A DNA stretch of 64,000 bases from Haloterrigena sp. KLK7. GTDB taxonomy: Archaea; Halobacteriota; Halobacteria; Halobacteriales; Natrialbaceae. The position numbers were made by a program, and so were the translations under genes. Positions 25,307 to 33,524 of the stretch are shown one piece after another. The notes under the pieces were generated by a model. That model saw only the letters and a list, made by a program, of their open reading frames with translations, was not told the DNA's origin and searched no databases. The first letter of the stretch is position 1. Each line of letters begins with the position of its first letter. Location of the stretch: assembly GCF_037914945.1 (NCBI RefSeq), contig NZ_CP149787.1, forward strand, positions 1,178,001-1,242,000, read 5' to 3'.

Positions 25307-27949
25307 CTATGTCGTCCGCAGCGTGTCCGTACTCGGCTCGTAGACCTCGCCCTTCTGCTTGAGCTTCTCGATCTCGTGTTCGGCCTTGGACTGGTCCATA
25401 CCGACCTCCTCGGCCCGTTCCATGACGATGTCGACGGGCGCCCCCTCGTCGTACTCCTCCTCGATGTCGCTGATCAGCTGTTTCAGGTTCTTGATCCGGT
25501 CGCGCTGGGACTTCGAGGTGCCGGCCTCGACGATGTCCGCGTCGAACTCGCCGGTCTCCGGATCGACGCCGATGTCCTGGAGACACGAGCGAACGATCTC
25601 GATGACGCGGTTCGCGTCCGACTCCTCGACCGTATCCGAGAGGCGCACGCGGGCGCTGGCCTCCGAGAGGCGCACCAGCGCCTCGAGCTTTCGGGCCGTG
25701 ACGGGCACGGGGGCGTCCTCGTCGGTCCCCTTCGCGCGTAGATCCACGTAGAAGTCCCGGATCGCGTTCCGGGCCGCCTCGGTCATCCGCGGATGGCAGT
25801 TCTGCTTCGCGTAGGCGATGTACTTGCGCAGCAGTTCGGCGTCGATCTCCGGATCGACCTGATCGGTCATTTCGTCGATCTCTTCGCTCGAGACGTCCAG
25901 CGAGGTCATCTCCTCGCGCTGGGTGGTCAACTCGCCGGCGTAGTTCGTGGTGATGATGTGTTCCGCGAGGTTCTTGTCCTTCTCCTCGTCGGGCTGGTCC
26001 GTGACCGTGAAGATCAGGTCGAATCGAGAGATGAGCGCCGGCTCGAGGTCGATCTGCTCGCCGATCGGCTCGTACTGGTCGAACCGACCGTACTTGGGGT
26101 TGGCCGCGCCGAGGAGCGAACAGCGGGACTTGAGCGTGGCGTTGATGCCGGCCTTCGAGACGGAGATCTTCTGCTGCTCGAGGGCCTCGTGCATGGCGCT
26201 GCGGTCTTCCGCGCGCATCTTGTCGAGTTCGTCGATGGCTGCGATCCCCTGATCGGCGAGGACGAGCGCGCCGGCCTCGAGGGTCCACTGCTGGCCGTCG
26301 CCGAAGTCGTCGCGGACGGCGGCGGCGGTGAGTCCCGCCGAGGACGACCCCTTCCCGGAGGTGTAGACGGCCCGGGGGGCGATGTTCTGGATGTAGCTCA
26401 GCATCTGGGAGTTGTGCGAGATGACGCCGTTCGAGACGTAGTTGTGAGTTCCCTCGATCTCGAGGTCGTACACCCAGTCGTAGTCGGGTTCGAGTGTTTC
26501 GATCGAGACGATTTGATCCGTCTCAGGGGTACCGTGTGCAGCCGCGACTCCACCATCAGCCAGCACTTCTCTCGTGTCGATTTGGCCGACTGGATCCGGG
26601 GCCGTATCCATCGCAGCGACGGTGTCACCGACCGACAGTTCGTCGGCGCGGACTGCCCGAAAGCTGGACTCGTCAGGAACGAATAGCGGATGCGACGGCG
26701 TCACCTCGAGTTCCCGCCCGCTCGAGGTCTGCACGCGATACATCTGCTCGGGTGCTTCGCGTTTCCAGACTTTCGTCGCTCGCTGTGGAGCGATTGAACC
26801 GTCGTCCTGCAGGGACGGAACCTCGAGATCGATCTCATCGTAGCAGCCGTCATCGATCGGTTTCGGATCCTCGAGGTTCGATTCGACGAGATCACGAATT
26901 GGGACATCTCGTCCGTCTGCGAGCGTGACCTTTGTGTCTCCGTGGACGCATTTACCCGTACCAGGGTCCCCGATCAGTAGCATGTGCAGGTCCCCGCGGA
27001 TCCTCGAGCCGTCGGGAAGCTGCTTCGTCACGCCCGAGAACAGCTGGAGGATCATCGCGAGCTTCTCCTGGTCGTAGCCGTAGATCGAGGGAGCGATGGA
27101 GGCGACCATCTGCTCGTAGATGTCTGCGCTCGAGGAGAGCCGGACGATTTCCTCCTTGTCCTCGTCGGTGATGTCCATGTCCTCGAACTGCTCTTCGTCG
27201 ATGTCGACGGCCATCCCCTCCATGTAGAAGTCGAAGACGGGCGACTTCTCCTGCTGGTCGCCCTGTTGCTCGAGGCGGAGGACGCCGGTCGCGGAGACGT
27301 GGTCGCCGGGGGTCACTTCGCCGGTGATGTCGTCCTCGACGTGGACGTCCAGCGACTGTGGCGTCTCGCCGCCGCGCAGCCCTTCGGGGCTCTCCTGAAT
27401 GCGGAGCTTCTGGGAGTCGACGAACTCAGACTGATCGAAATTCACCTGAAACGGTCCCTGCCGCTCACAGCCCTGACACTCGTGGGGTTCCTGAAAGTCC
27501 CCGCTGGACTGGGGAATGCGGGTCAGGGTGCCACAGAGCTGACACTCGAAGGCGGCCTCCTCGATTTTGGGGCGAACGTCGGTCGCTTTCCGAACGATCC
27601 CGTGGACCTCGACGAGGGTGTTCATGTCCGGGGCGCGGATCTCCCGGATCTCAGGGGACTCGGTCTCCGGGAGGTTGTGGATCCGAACGTGGGCCTGCCC
27701 GAGACTGACGTCGATCGGAAGGTCGTACAACCGCAGCGCCTCCTCGGCGTAGCGCTGGAGCTGTTCGGGCTGGGCGAGGAAGTCGTCGGCGAGGTCGGGA
27801 TCGAAGCGGTAGAGATCCTGCCAGTCGATGTGAAGCGAACGCTGCTCGTTGGGATATCGCTGCGCAAGCTGCTTGATCTCGTTGTCGTAGTAGTTGCGGA
27901 AGAACTGCTCGAACGAGTCGACGAGTTCAGAATTGCCCGCTTGCGCCAT
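25307..27949 (-). CDS. mcm: Replicative helicase MCM with in-frame mini-intein
   Basis: This 880-codon precursor gives a 700-residue MCM after splicing. The N-terminal domain holds a zinc site (C136, C139, C158, C161). The AAA+ core has Walker A GDPGTGK-S, interrupted by the intein between Lys333 and Ser514, followed by Walker B AAIDELDK and the arginine finger in SRFDLIF. A C-terminal winged helix ends the protein. MCM is a hexameric 3'-5' helicase that opens DNA at replication forks. Since the P-loop is split, no activity is possible until the intein is removed. The ATG is preceded by an AT-rich promoter. It is monocistronic and convergent with tfb. Confidence 0.96.
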   Translation of the reverse strand: MAQAGNSELVDSFEQFFRNYYDNEIKQLAQRYPNEQRSLHIDWQDLYRFDPDLADDFLAQPEQLQRYAEEALRLYDLPIDVSLGQAHVRIHNLPETESPEIREIRAPDMNTLVEVHGIVRKATDVRPKIEEAAFECQLCGTLTRIPQSSGDFQEPHECQGCERQGPFQVNFDQSEFVDSQKLRIQESPEGLRGGETPQSLDVHVEDDITGEVTPGDHVSATGVLRLEQQGDQQEKSPVFDFYMEGMAVDIDEEQFEDMDITDEDKEEIVRLSSSADIYEQMVASIAPSIYGYDQEKLAMILQLFSGVTKQLPDGSRIRGDLHMLLIGDPGTGKCVHGDTKVTLADGRDVPIRDLVESNLEDPKPIDDGCYDEIDLEVPSLQDDGSIAPQRATKVWKREAPEQMYRVQTSSGRELEVTPSHPLFVPDESSFRAVRADELSVGDTVAAMDTAPDPVGQIDTREVLADGGVAAAHGTPETDQIVSIETLEPDYDWVYDLEIEGTHNYVSNGVISHNSQMLSYIQNIAPRAVYTSGKGSSSAGLTAAAVRDDFGDGQQWTLEAGALVLADQGIAAIDELDKMRAEDRSAMHEALEQQKISVSKAGINATLKSRCSLLGAANPKYGRFDQYEPIGEQIDLEPALISRFDLIFTVTDQPDEEKDKNLAEHIITTNYAGELTTQREEMTSLDVSSEEIDEMTDQVDPEIDAELLRKYIAYAKQNCHPRMTEAARNAIRDFYVDLRAKGTDEDAPVPVTARKLEALVRLSEASARVRLSDTVEESDANRVIEIVRSCLQDIGVDPETGEFDADIVEAGTSKSQRDRIKNLKQLISDIEEEYDEGAPVDIVMERAEEVGMDQSKAEHEIEKLKQKGEVYEPSTDTLRTT
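26411..26950 (-). other. Mini-intein (180 residues) inside the MCM P-loop
   Basis: The insertion begins with Cys334 (CVHGDTKVTL, block A), carries the block B motif TPSHPLFV, and ends with block F/G (VYDLEIEGTHNYVSNGVISHN in part), with Asn513 followed by extein Ser514. These are the residues required for protein splicing. Only a short linker lies between blocks B and F, with no LAGLIDADG or HNH sequence, so the homing endonuclease has been lost or was never present. Splicing competence is expected from the intact motifs. Confidence 0.93.
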
Positions 27950-28331
27950 TGCACTCTCTTAGGGTCGCCATCCGGTATAAATGGTGGCAAAGCGGGGCGG
28001 AACTGAACCGCGGCCGATCGGTCGCGATCGACTCGGCGACCGCGGGACGGTGCCGTCGCTCGAGTAGAGCGCGCGAGAGCCGTCAAAACCGGACGGGTCG
28101 ATGCCGGGCCACGACGAACCGTCCGTTCCCGCTCTCGTCGCCGGTGACTGCCGGCGACGCACACGCCGTGTCCTGGTTCCCAGTCAGGTCACGTGGCCTC
28201 GTTTGGTATAGGAACCGCTCGAGTATGTATGTGTGGCCAATCTGTGTTGGGGAGGCGGTGACTGTCCGGGACTCGAAACTGTCACCGACGGTCAGGTACC
28301 GTCACCAGCGATTCGGTGACCATATCGGCGG
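27950..28331. other. Gene-free interval between MCM and DUF502 genes
   Basis: No gene is supported here. The stretch next to mcm (27955-27985) is AT-rich and holds its promoter. From about 28245 onward the DNA is crowded with GGTGAC/GTCACC steps, including a duplicated 17-bp block described separately. The frames through it are Arg/Ser-rich and unlike coding DNA. Confidence 0.5.
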
Positions 28332-28346
28332 TCAGGTATCGTCACC
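28290..28346. repeat. 17-bp direct repeat at the 3' end of the DUF502 gene
   Basis: GGTCAGGTACCGTCACC (28290-28306) recurs as GGTCAGGTATCGTCACC (28330-28346) with one mismatch. The second copy contains the stop codon region of the membrane protein gene. Each unit is also nearly self-complementary around GGTACC. It looks like a short tandem duplication of the gene end. Confidence 0.6.
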
Positions 28347-28982
28347 GAGGTCGTCGGAGGCGACGCCCAGCGTCGCGATCGCGCGGAAGGCCTCTTCGAC
28401 GGTGACGTCGACGTCGTAGACGTGTTCGGCGGGCATATGCATGATGAACCCGTTCGTCGTCGGGTTCGGGCCCAGCGGAACCATGATCGTGACCATCGGG
28501 CCGTTCCCGACCTGCGTCTCGATTTCCGGCGGCGTCTGTGCCGTCAGAAAGCCCAGCATGTAGGCGTCCCGGTGGGGGAACTCGACGAGTTTGACGTCTT
28601 GAAACTGGTCCGTGTCGTCGTCGACCAGCAGTTTGCTGGCCTGCCGAACGCTCTCGTAGATCGCGCTCACGCCCGGAATGGTCTCCATGGTCGCGTGGAC
28701 GCGCTTCGAGATCGCTTTCCCGGGCGTGTACTCGGCGACGATTCCGACCAGCAGGAAGAAGACGAACAGCGCGAACATCATGACGAGCTGTACGACCGCC
28801 TCCGGCGGCTCGTTGGGCCAGACGAACATCACACCGCGGACGACCGGCGAGACCATGTTCAGAATGAAATCGACGACGACGATCAACACCAGTATCGTAA
28901 TCACCAGCGGGATCGCCAGCGCGATCCCGTTGATGAGCCAGCGTTTGAGGAGCGCCGTGATGCCGGCACCGGATTTCGACAT
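28332..28982 (-). CDS. DUF502 family membrane protein
   Basis: This 216-residue integral membrane protein of the DUF502 family is found widely in bacteria and archaea and has no known function. Two long hydrophobic helices lie at about residues 17-45 and 62-85. The conserved cytoplasmic or periplasmic block IPGVSAIYESVRQASKLL follows, and then the beta-rich C-terminal part with the typical GPNPTTNGFIMHMP segment. The last residues, GDDT, fall in a duplicated DNA block. It is transcribed alone from an upstream region near 29000-29040. Confidence 0.85.
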   Translation of the reverse strand: MSKSGAGITALLKRWLINGIALAIPLVITILVLIVVVDFILNMVSPVVRGVMFVWPNEPPEAVVQLVMMFALFVFFLLVGIVAEYTPGKAISKRVHATMETIPGVSAIYESVRQASKLLVDDDTDQFQDVKLVEFPHRDAYMLGFLTAQTPPEIETQVGNGPMVTIMVPLGPNPTTNGFIMHMPAEHVYDVDVTVEEAFRAIATLGVASDDLGDDT

Positions 28983-29191
28983 TGGTTTCGAGCAATGCGA
29001 TCCGTTGGGGAAGTCGTTCGGCTTGCATGGATAGTCGCGTCAGCTGACAGTCGACGCACCGTGCGGCGAAGCGAAAGCGGCAATAAATCCTCCGGGAGAC
29101 TCGAGCGCTGCGCCCTCGAGTAACCGTTATCCGTCGGATACGCGTGCGTGGTGTCGTATGTCCGGAGCCGAACGAGTCGACGCGGCGGGCG

Positions 29192-29317
29192 ATGCTCACG
29201 GCCGTCACCGTCGAGGACATCGACTTCACTGCGCTCGCTCGGAAATCCGTCCTCGAGGACTGGGGCTTCGAGGAGGACGATGTCGGTCGCGACCGCGACT
29301 GTTTCGACGACGTTTGA
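29192..29317 (+). CDS. Short acidic protein, start uncertain
   Basis: This frame of 41 codons reads MLTAVTVEDIDFTALARKSV and continues as an acidic segment ending CFDDV. It has the composition of a genuine haloarchaeal protein, while the competing frame is Arg-rich. A TATA-like TTATCC lies near 29127-29132, about 28 bp before an ATG at 29158 that is in a different frame (MSGAERVDAAGD). The original gene may therefore have started at 29158 and suffered a one-base insertion near 29185. Alternatively, this short version with a 34-nt leader is the true gene. No family is recognised. Confidence 0.45.
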   Translation: MLTAVTVEDIDFTALARKSVLEDWGFEEDDVGRDRDCFDDV

Positions 29318-29352
29318 ACGGTCCGGACTCGATCGGTATCGCGTGACCGAGG

Positions 29353-30972
29353 TCAACGGTCGGCGCCGCAGGACTCGTCTCGAGTCGACTGCGCCGGTGT
29401 CCCGGCGGCCCACGGATAGTCGTCGTGCCAGGGGTTGACCCGTTCGTAGGCGGCGCTGGCGGCGACGATCGGTCGGTCGTCGTGGACGGGGCCGATGAGC
29501 TGGAGGCCGACCGGCGCGCCGTCGTCGGTCAGCCCCGCCGGGACGGACGCCGCGGGGTGTCCAGTCATGTTGCAGACGGTCGTGATCAGCCACCCGACGA
29601 TCGGATGGATCTCGGTCCCGTCGACCTCGGTCGGGCCGAGGATATCGTTCGGGAACGGCGGCACCGACAGCGTCGGCGTGGCGATCAGGTCGTACTCCGC
29701 GAGTGCATCCTGGAGGCCGGTATAGGCGCGGGCCCGCGCCTCGATGGTGGTCGCCAGCGCGTCGTCGCGGAGCTCGCCGTCCTCGTCGAGGTAGTCGAAC
29801 CCGGTCTCGATGATCTCGAGCAGCGGGTCCGGGTACAGGTCGCGGTCCTCGCCGAGGACGTCGACCCCGAACTCCTCTATATGCGTCCGCGCCAGGTCCG
29901 CGTAGGAGGAGGTCCAGACGATCCAGATCGCGTCGATCAACGCCTCGTAGGACTGGCCGAGGTCGACGGTGGTCGCCTCGACGGTCGTTCCTTCGGCACT
30001 GATCGTCCGAACCGCATCGTCGACGACCCCGCGGACGCGCCGATCGACGGGGTAGGTGCTCAACCCCGGATCGTACCCGATCCGCAGGGTCGAGACGTCG
30101 TCGTCCAGCGCCGCCCGGTAGTCGGTCGCGTTCGGATCGTCGCCGCGCATCACCGACATCGTGAGCGCGGTGTCCGCGACGGTCCGCGTCGACACGCTCG
30201 GCTGGAAGTACGTGTCCCCCGTGCCGAACTGACCGGGTTCCTCGACTTTCGGGAACAGTCCGTAGGTGTTAGTAAACGACGCGGGGATTCGGATCGAGCC
30301 CGCCCCGTCGGTGCCAGTCGCGAACGGGAGCATCGCGTCGGCGACCGCGGCGGCGCTGCCACCCGACGAGCCGCCGGCGTTCAGCGCGAGGTCGAACGGC
30401 GTCGGCGTCGGGCCGACGACGAGGTTGTCCGTCTTCCCCATGTAGCCGCCCTCGGGCGTGTTGGTCTTCCCGACCGGAATCGCGCCGGCGTCGAGAAACG
30501 CCTGCACTTCGGGGTCGGTCTCCTCGGCGATCCGGTCCCGGAACGCGAGGAAGCCGTCGGTGAAGCGCACGCCCTCGAGTTTCTGCCGATCCTTGATCGC
30601 GAACGGGATCCCGTGGAGCGGCCCGAGGTCGTCGCCACGCTCGATCGCGCGCTCGGCCTCGCGGGCCTGCGCTCGAGCGTGCTCCGGGAAGAGCGTGATG
30701 AAGGCGTTTATCTCGTCGTTTCGTCGCTCGATGCGCTCGAGGAAGGCGTCGACGACCTCGACGGGGGAGAGCTCGCCCGCGCGGATCCGCTCGGCGAGGG
30801 TCGTGGTCGACGCGAAGACGATGTCCTCGCGGCCCCCGTTCTCACCGCGGGTCCGGTCTCCGGTCGCGGCGGCGTTCGTCGCACCGGTACCGAGGAGAGC
30901 GGCGCCGGTGGCGACGCCTTTGAGGTATCGTCGTCGGGTACGGTCTGTCAATCGATTGGTGTGTGATGGCAC
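29353..30972 (-). CDS. Tat-exported amidase of the amidase signature family
   Basis: This 539-residue amidase has an N-terminal twin-arginine signal (RRRYLKG, then a 20-residue Ala/Gly-rich hydrophobic stretch), so it should work outside the cell. The Ser-cisSer-Lys triad is visible as K127 (FAIKDRQK), S202 (GGSSGGS) and S226 (DGAGSIRIP). The 24-residue Ser-Ser spacing is that of the family. Substrates may be amides, acyl-amino compounds or peptides of environmental origin. The start is a GTG placed just before the signal peptide; longer in-frame versions would bury the Tat motif. An AT-rich promoter (ATTACTTATCC on the coding strand) lies directly upstream. Confidence 0.9.
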   Translation of the reverse strand: MPSHTNRLTDRTRRRYLKGVATGAALLGTGATNAAATGDRTRGENGGREDIVFASTTTLAERIRAGELSPVEVVDAFLERIERRNDEINAFITLFPEHARAQAREAERAIERGDDLGPLHGIPFAIKDRQKLEGVRFTDGFLAFRDRIAEETDPEVQAFLDAGAIPVGKTNTPEGGYMGKTDNLVVGPTPTPFDLALNAGGSSGGSAAAVADAMLPFATGTDGAGSIRIPASFTNTYGLFPKVEEPGQFGTGDTYFQPSVSTRTVADTALTMSVMRGDDPNATDYRAALDDDVSTLRIGYDPGLSTYPVDRRVRGVVDDAVRTISAEGTTVEATTVDLGQSYEALIDAIWIVWTSSYADLARTHIEEFGVDVLGEDRDLYPDPLLEIIETGFDYLDEDGELRDDALATTIEARARAYTGLQDALAEYDLIATPTLSVPPFPNDILGPTEVDGTEIHPIVGWLITTVCNMTGHPAASVPAGLTDDGAPVGLQLIGPVHDDRPIVAASAAYERVNPWHDDYPWAAGTPAQSTRDESCGADR

Positions 30973-31277
30973 GATCGAGCCCTCGGCAGTGGGATGGATA
31001 AGTAATAGTCGTAATATCTGACGCGTCGCAGCGAGGAATCTACGGTCGGGACTCGAGCGCGTCGGTATCAGCGTACGTGAACGGTACGGGCGGGAAATTC
31101 GATGTTTTCCGGCGGGCGCGGATCGACGTTCCGTACATCGCTGCCCCGAATCCGGCCGCCTCACTCGCTACGAGGGACTGTCGTGAACGGGACCGTCGCT
31201 CCGCGGCTCTCGGGGTGCTCGAACAGTTCCGTCCGTCGGAACCCGTTCGAGCGACCGAAAACAGAGGGCGTTCCCTC

Positions 31278-31712
31278 TCACCAGCGGGGGACGGACTGCG
31301 CGGGTCGCGTCCCACGCGTCGCCCACCAGCGTCGAAGCCGCCGCCGGAGGCGCTCGAGTCTGGATTCGCGCCGGTAGCTGACGGTCATCGACCGGACGCT
31401 CCGCGTTCCCGTATCGTCCGTGACGTCCAGGACGTCCGCATCGACGAACGCGTCGACGTCCAGTCGGAACTCGCTCCGCCGGCCGTCGTCGGTTTCGACG
31501 ACCCGGCCGGGGACTTGCCGCACCTCCGGCCACGCGCTCTCGTCATCGGTGGCGATGGCGGTCAGCAGTCGAACGCCCGGATCGGTCCGGACGACCGCTA
31601 CGGTCGCGTCGTCGGGCGCTGGCGGCAGCGTCACGAACGACACGTCACCCGAGAGCAGACGGACGGTTCGCTCGTCGTCGGACGCGGGTGTGCGCATCGA
31701 CACGGATTCCAT
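31278..31712 (-). CDS. Haloarchaeal hypothetical protein with basic C-terminus
   Basis: This 144-residue protein has an acidic beta-rich body (residues 10-110) that changes abruptly into a very basic tail, with RLERLRRRLRRWWATRG near residues 118-134. That tail could bind nucleic acid or the membrane surface. No family is recognised. The start follows an AT-rich promoter (TTATTTA on the coding strand, near 31740) at normal spacing, and an internal Met five codons later is an alternative. It is divergent from the tRNA region and upstream of the amidase gene. Confidence 0.5.
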   Translation of the reverse strand: MESVSMRTPASDDERTVRLLSGDVSFVTLPPAPDDATVAVVRTDPGVRLLTAIATDDESAWPEVRQVPGRVVETDDGRRSEFRLDVDAFVDADVLDVTDDTGTRSVRSMTVSYRRESRLERLRRRLRRWWATRGTRPAQSVPRW

Positions 31713-32086
31713 ATGTGTATTGTTAACAAACAACCCTAAATAATCACTGCCCGGCTGGTTCTCTGCCCTGATCGAGCATCTAGCGTGACCACGAGTGGTA
31801 GCCTGCCCGTACATCCCAGGGATGTCGCCGTGCGGGCGGATCGAGACCGTTGTCGGACTCGAAACGGCACTCGAGGTGAACCCGACGAGCGATCTACAAA
31901 ATCGGTGTTCGGCGTCCCGTCGCGACGGATCGGGACAGTCCTACCGCATGCGAGCCTGACGACTCGTCCGGATTCGGGGCTCGGACGTCACGGCGCTCGA
32001 GCGAAGCGAGGGCGACGGTCTGCCGTCGTTCGAACCGGCGATCGGAACGGAGTCGTCGCTCGCGGAATTGTTCGCGACGAAGTAAG
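31713..32086. other. Gene-free interval before the tRNA-Pro region
   Basis: The first 35 bases hold the AT-rich promoter of the minus-strand hypothetical gene. The rest has no supported gene. It leads into a duplicated tRNA tail, so it may be residue of an old insertion, but no integrase or transposase fragment can be read in it. Confidence 0.4.
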
Positions 32087-32151
32087 TGGGATCGCCCGGA
32101 TTTGAACCACGGTCGTTCCGCTTCGCTCCACTCCCTGATTCAAATCCGGGC
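32087..32151 (-). repeat. Duplicated tRNA-Pro 3' tail with an inverted partner
   Basis: The 22 bases at 32087-32108 repeat exactly the 3' end (T-arm, acceptor strand and discriminator) of the adjacent tRNA-Pro at 32196-32217. A third copy of the T-arm lies inverted at 32138-32151, so 32093-32151 can fold as a 13-bp stem with a loop of about 30 nt. The 22-bp duplication is what an integrase leaves when an element inserts at a tRNA end. Confidence 0.7.
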
Positions 32152-32161
32152 TCTTTCAATA

Positions 32162-32191
32162 GCTGCCGCTCGCGGATTTGCGAGCGGCAGC
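32162..32191. terminator. Perfect 12-bp hairpin after tRNA-Pro
   Basis: GCTGCCGCTCGC and its exact complement are separated by a 6-nt loop (GGATTT), ending 4 bp from the tRNA 3' end. It could stop or protect the tRNA transcript, although no T-run follows on the minus strand, or it could be an element end. Confidence 0.45.
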
Positions 32192-32195
32192 AATA

Positions 32196-32268
32196 TGGGA
32201 TCGCCCGGATTTGAACCGGGGTCACGGGCACCCAAGGCCCGAAGTATACCAAGCTAACCCACGATCCC
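32196..32268 (-). tRNA. tRNA-Pro (anticodon UGG)
   Basis: This is a 73-nt cloverleaf. The acceptor is GGGATCG paired with CGATCCC, with discriminator A. The anticodon stem CGGGC/GCCCG closes loop CTTGGGT, giving anticodon TGG at 32234-32232, which reads CCA and, by wobble, CCG. The T-arm is CCCGG-TTCAAAT-CCGGG. There is no intron and no encoded CCA. The 3' end serves as the parent of a duplicated tail 109 bp away. Confidence 0.95.
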
Positions 32269-32293
32269 GTACACCCTCCTAAAAGACGCAGGT

Positions 32294-32300
32294 CATAAAG
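32294..32300 (-). promoter_or_regulatory. TATA box of tRNA-Pro
   Basis: CTTTATG on the minus strand lies about 29 bp before the mature tRNA 5' end, the expected spacing for a haloarchaeal tRNA promoter. Confidence 0.55.
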
Positions 32301-32353
32301 GGTTTCGTTACCGGCCGAACGGTTTTGGCAGTCGACGTGATACCGCCGCGTAC

Positions 32354-32608
32354 ATGACTGGTCTCGAGATTCTCGTCCTGATCGCGGTCCTCATTGGCGT
32401 ACTGGTCGCCGCAGTGCTCGTCCGCGCGCTCGCCCCCTTCATCGTCAACGCAGTCGTAGGACTCGTTGTATTGTTTCTCAGCCACGTCGTCTTCGGCCTC
32501 TCGATCGCCGTCACACCGGTGGTGCTCGTGATCGTCGGCCTCGGTGGGATCCTCGGCGCGGCCGCGGTAATCCTGTTCGCGCTGTTCGGTGTCGCCTTCG
32601 TCCCGTAG
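32354..32608 (+). CDS. BofA-like small membrane protein
   Basis: This 84-residue, almost entirely hydrophobic protein has two to three helices and resembles the pro-sigmaK processing inhibitor BofA family. In Bacillus that protein restrains a membrane metalloprotease. Archaea have no sigmaK, so the haloarchaeal members must do something else, perhaps modulate an intramembrane protease such as the M50 enzyme found elsewhere in this window (inference). The charged residues are confined to one Arg near position 24. It begins 85 bp from the divergent tRNA. Confidence 0.7.
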   Translation: MTGLEILVLIAVLIGVLVAAVLVRALAPFIVNAVVGLVVLFLSHVVFGLSIAVTPVVLVIVGLGGILGAAAVILFALFGVAFVP

Positions 32609-32667
32609 TCGCTATCGCCACCCCCTGGCGACCCCCCGGTCGCCAGCCCCGGTGCCGACGCGTCGCG

Positions 32668-33387
32668 TCAGTTCCCCAGGATCCGCGCGATGTCCTCGTC
32701 GGTCGCTTCGGTCGACGGCTCGGACGCGAAGTCGAATCCGCCGTCGGACTCGTCGCCGACACCGTCGTCGGTCTCGTCGGTCCACGCCGCCAGCAGATCG
32801 GCGACCTCTTCGTCGGTCGCCTCCGGCAGCGACTCCTCGCTGCCCTCCTCGGCGACGACCGCGTCGAAGATCTCCCCGAACGTCGAGACGACGCGATCCT
32901 CGTGGCGCGTCGGATCGAAGTGGAAGTGCGCGTACGCGTCGACGCTCGAGAGCCGATTGGTCAACACGTGCGCGAACTGGAAGACGTCCTTCGGCGGCGT
33001 CGATCGGAGCAGTGCGTCCAGCGAGTCGAAACAGACCGTGAGTTGCTCGTCGGACCAGTGCTTACAGAACCGACTGACGGCGACACCGATGGCGGAGAGA
33101 TCGGTCGGATCGCGAACCGTGTCGACGACGATCCGCTCGTCAAAGTCGCGGGCCGACTCGGCGGTGTCCTCGACCAGAACGTCACCGACCGTTAGGAGGC
33201 CGACTCTGCCCGTCACCGCGTTCGGATCCGGCCGATTCGGCCGATTGTCCGCGAACGAAACCCTGAGATCTGCCGTCGCGCCGGTATCGTGGCAGAGGTC
33301 GGGACAGACGGCTGGCTCGCACTGCGTCTCGTGAACGAGCAAGACGTTCGCCGGCGGATCGATCGCGGCTGGGGTTGCTGGCTCCAT
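32668..33387 (-). CDS. KaiC/RecA-like haloarchaeal protein without a P-loop
   Basis: This 239-residue protein belongs to a haloarchaeal group often labelled HTR-like or KaiC-like. The order of strands (NVLLVHETQ, RVGLLTVGD, ERIVVDTVRDPTDLS, LTVCFDSLDALL) follows a RecA fold, with VCFDSLDALL where a Walker B would be, but there is no Walker A motif, so ATP binding is doubtful. The last 80 residues are acidic and end with two similar repeats, ATDEEVADLLAAW and ATDEDIARILGN, which look like a duplicated short helix. A signalling or scaffold function is often proposed for the group without proof. Confidence 0.6.
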   Translation of the reverse strand: MEPATPAAIDPPANVLLVHETQCEPAVCPDLCHDTGATADLRVSFADNRPNRPDPNAVTGRVGLLTVGDVLVEDTAESARDFDERIVVDTVRDPTDLSAIGVAVSRFCKHWSDEQLTVCFDSLDALLRSTPPKDVFQFAHVLTNRLSSVDAYAHFHFDPTRHEDRVVSTFGEIFDAVVAEEGSEESLPEATDEEVADLLAAWTDETDDGVGDESDGGFDFASEPSTEATDEDIARILGN

Positions 33388-33524
33388 TGGTCTCTCCGGG
33401 CTGGTCCCCGGCGCTACTCTTCCATTGGGCGACTCGCTCTTTACCGTTCCGGCCGCTGATACGTTCGGGAAAAGCGTTCCGGCCAACTCGTGCGGACGTG
33501 AAATACGGGCCAACTCGAGGGCGA

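Noticed and set aside
26411-26950. A homing endonuclease inside the MCM intein
   Set aside because: The interval between splicing blocks B and F is too short and contains no LAGLIDADG or HNH motif.
32087-32151. A second tRNA gene beside tRNA-Pro
   Set aside because: Only the 3' tail matches. No D-arm, anticodon stem or 5' acceptor strand can be formed, so it is a partial duplication.
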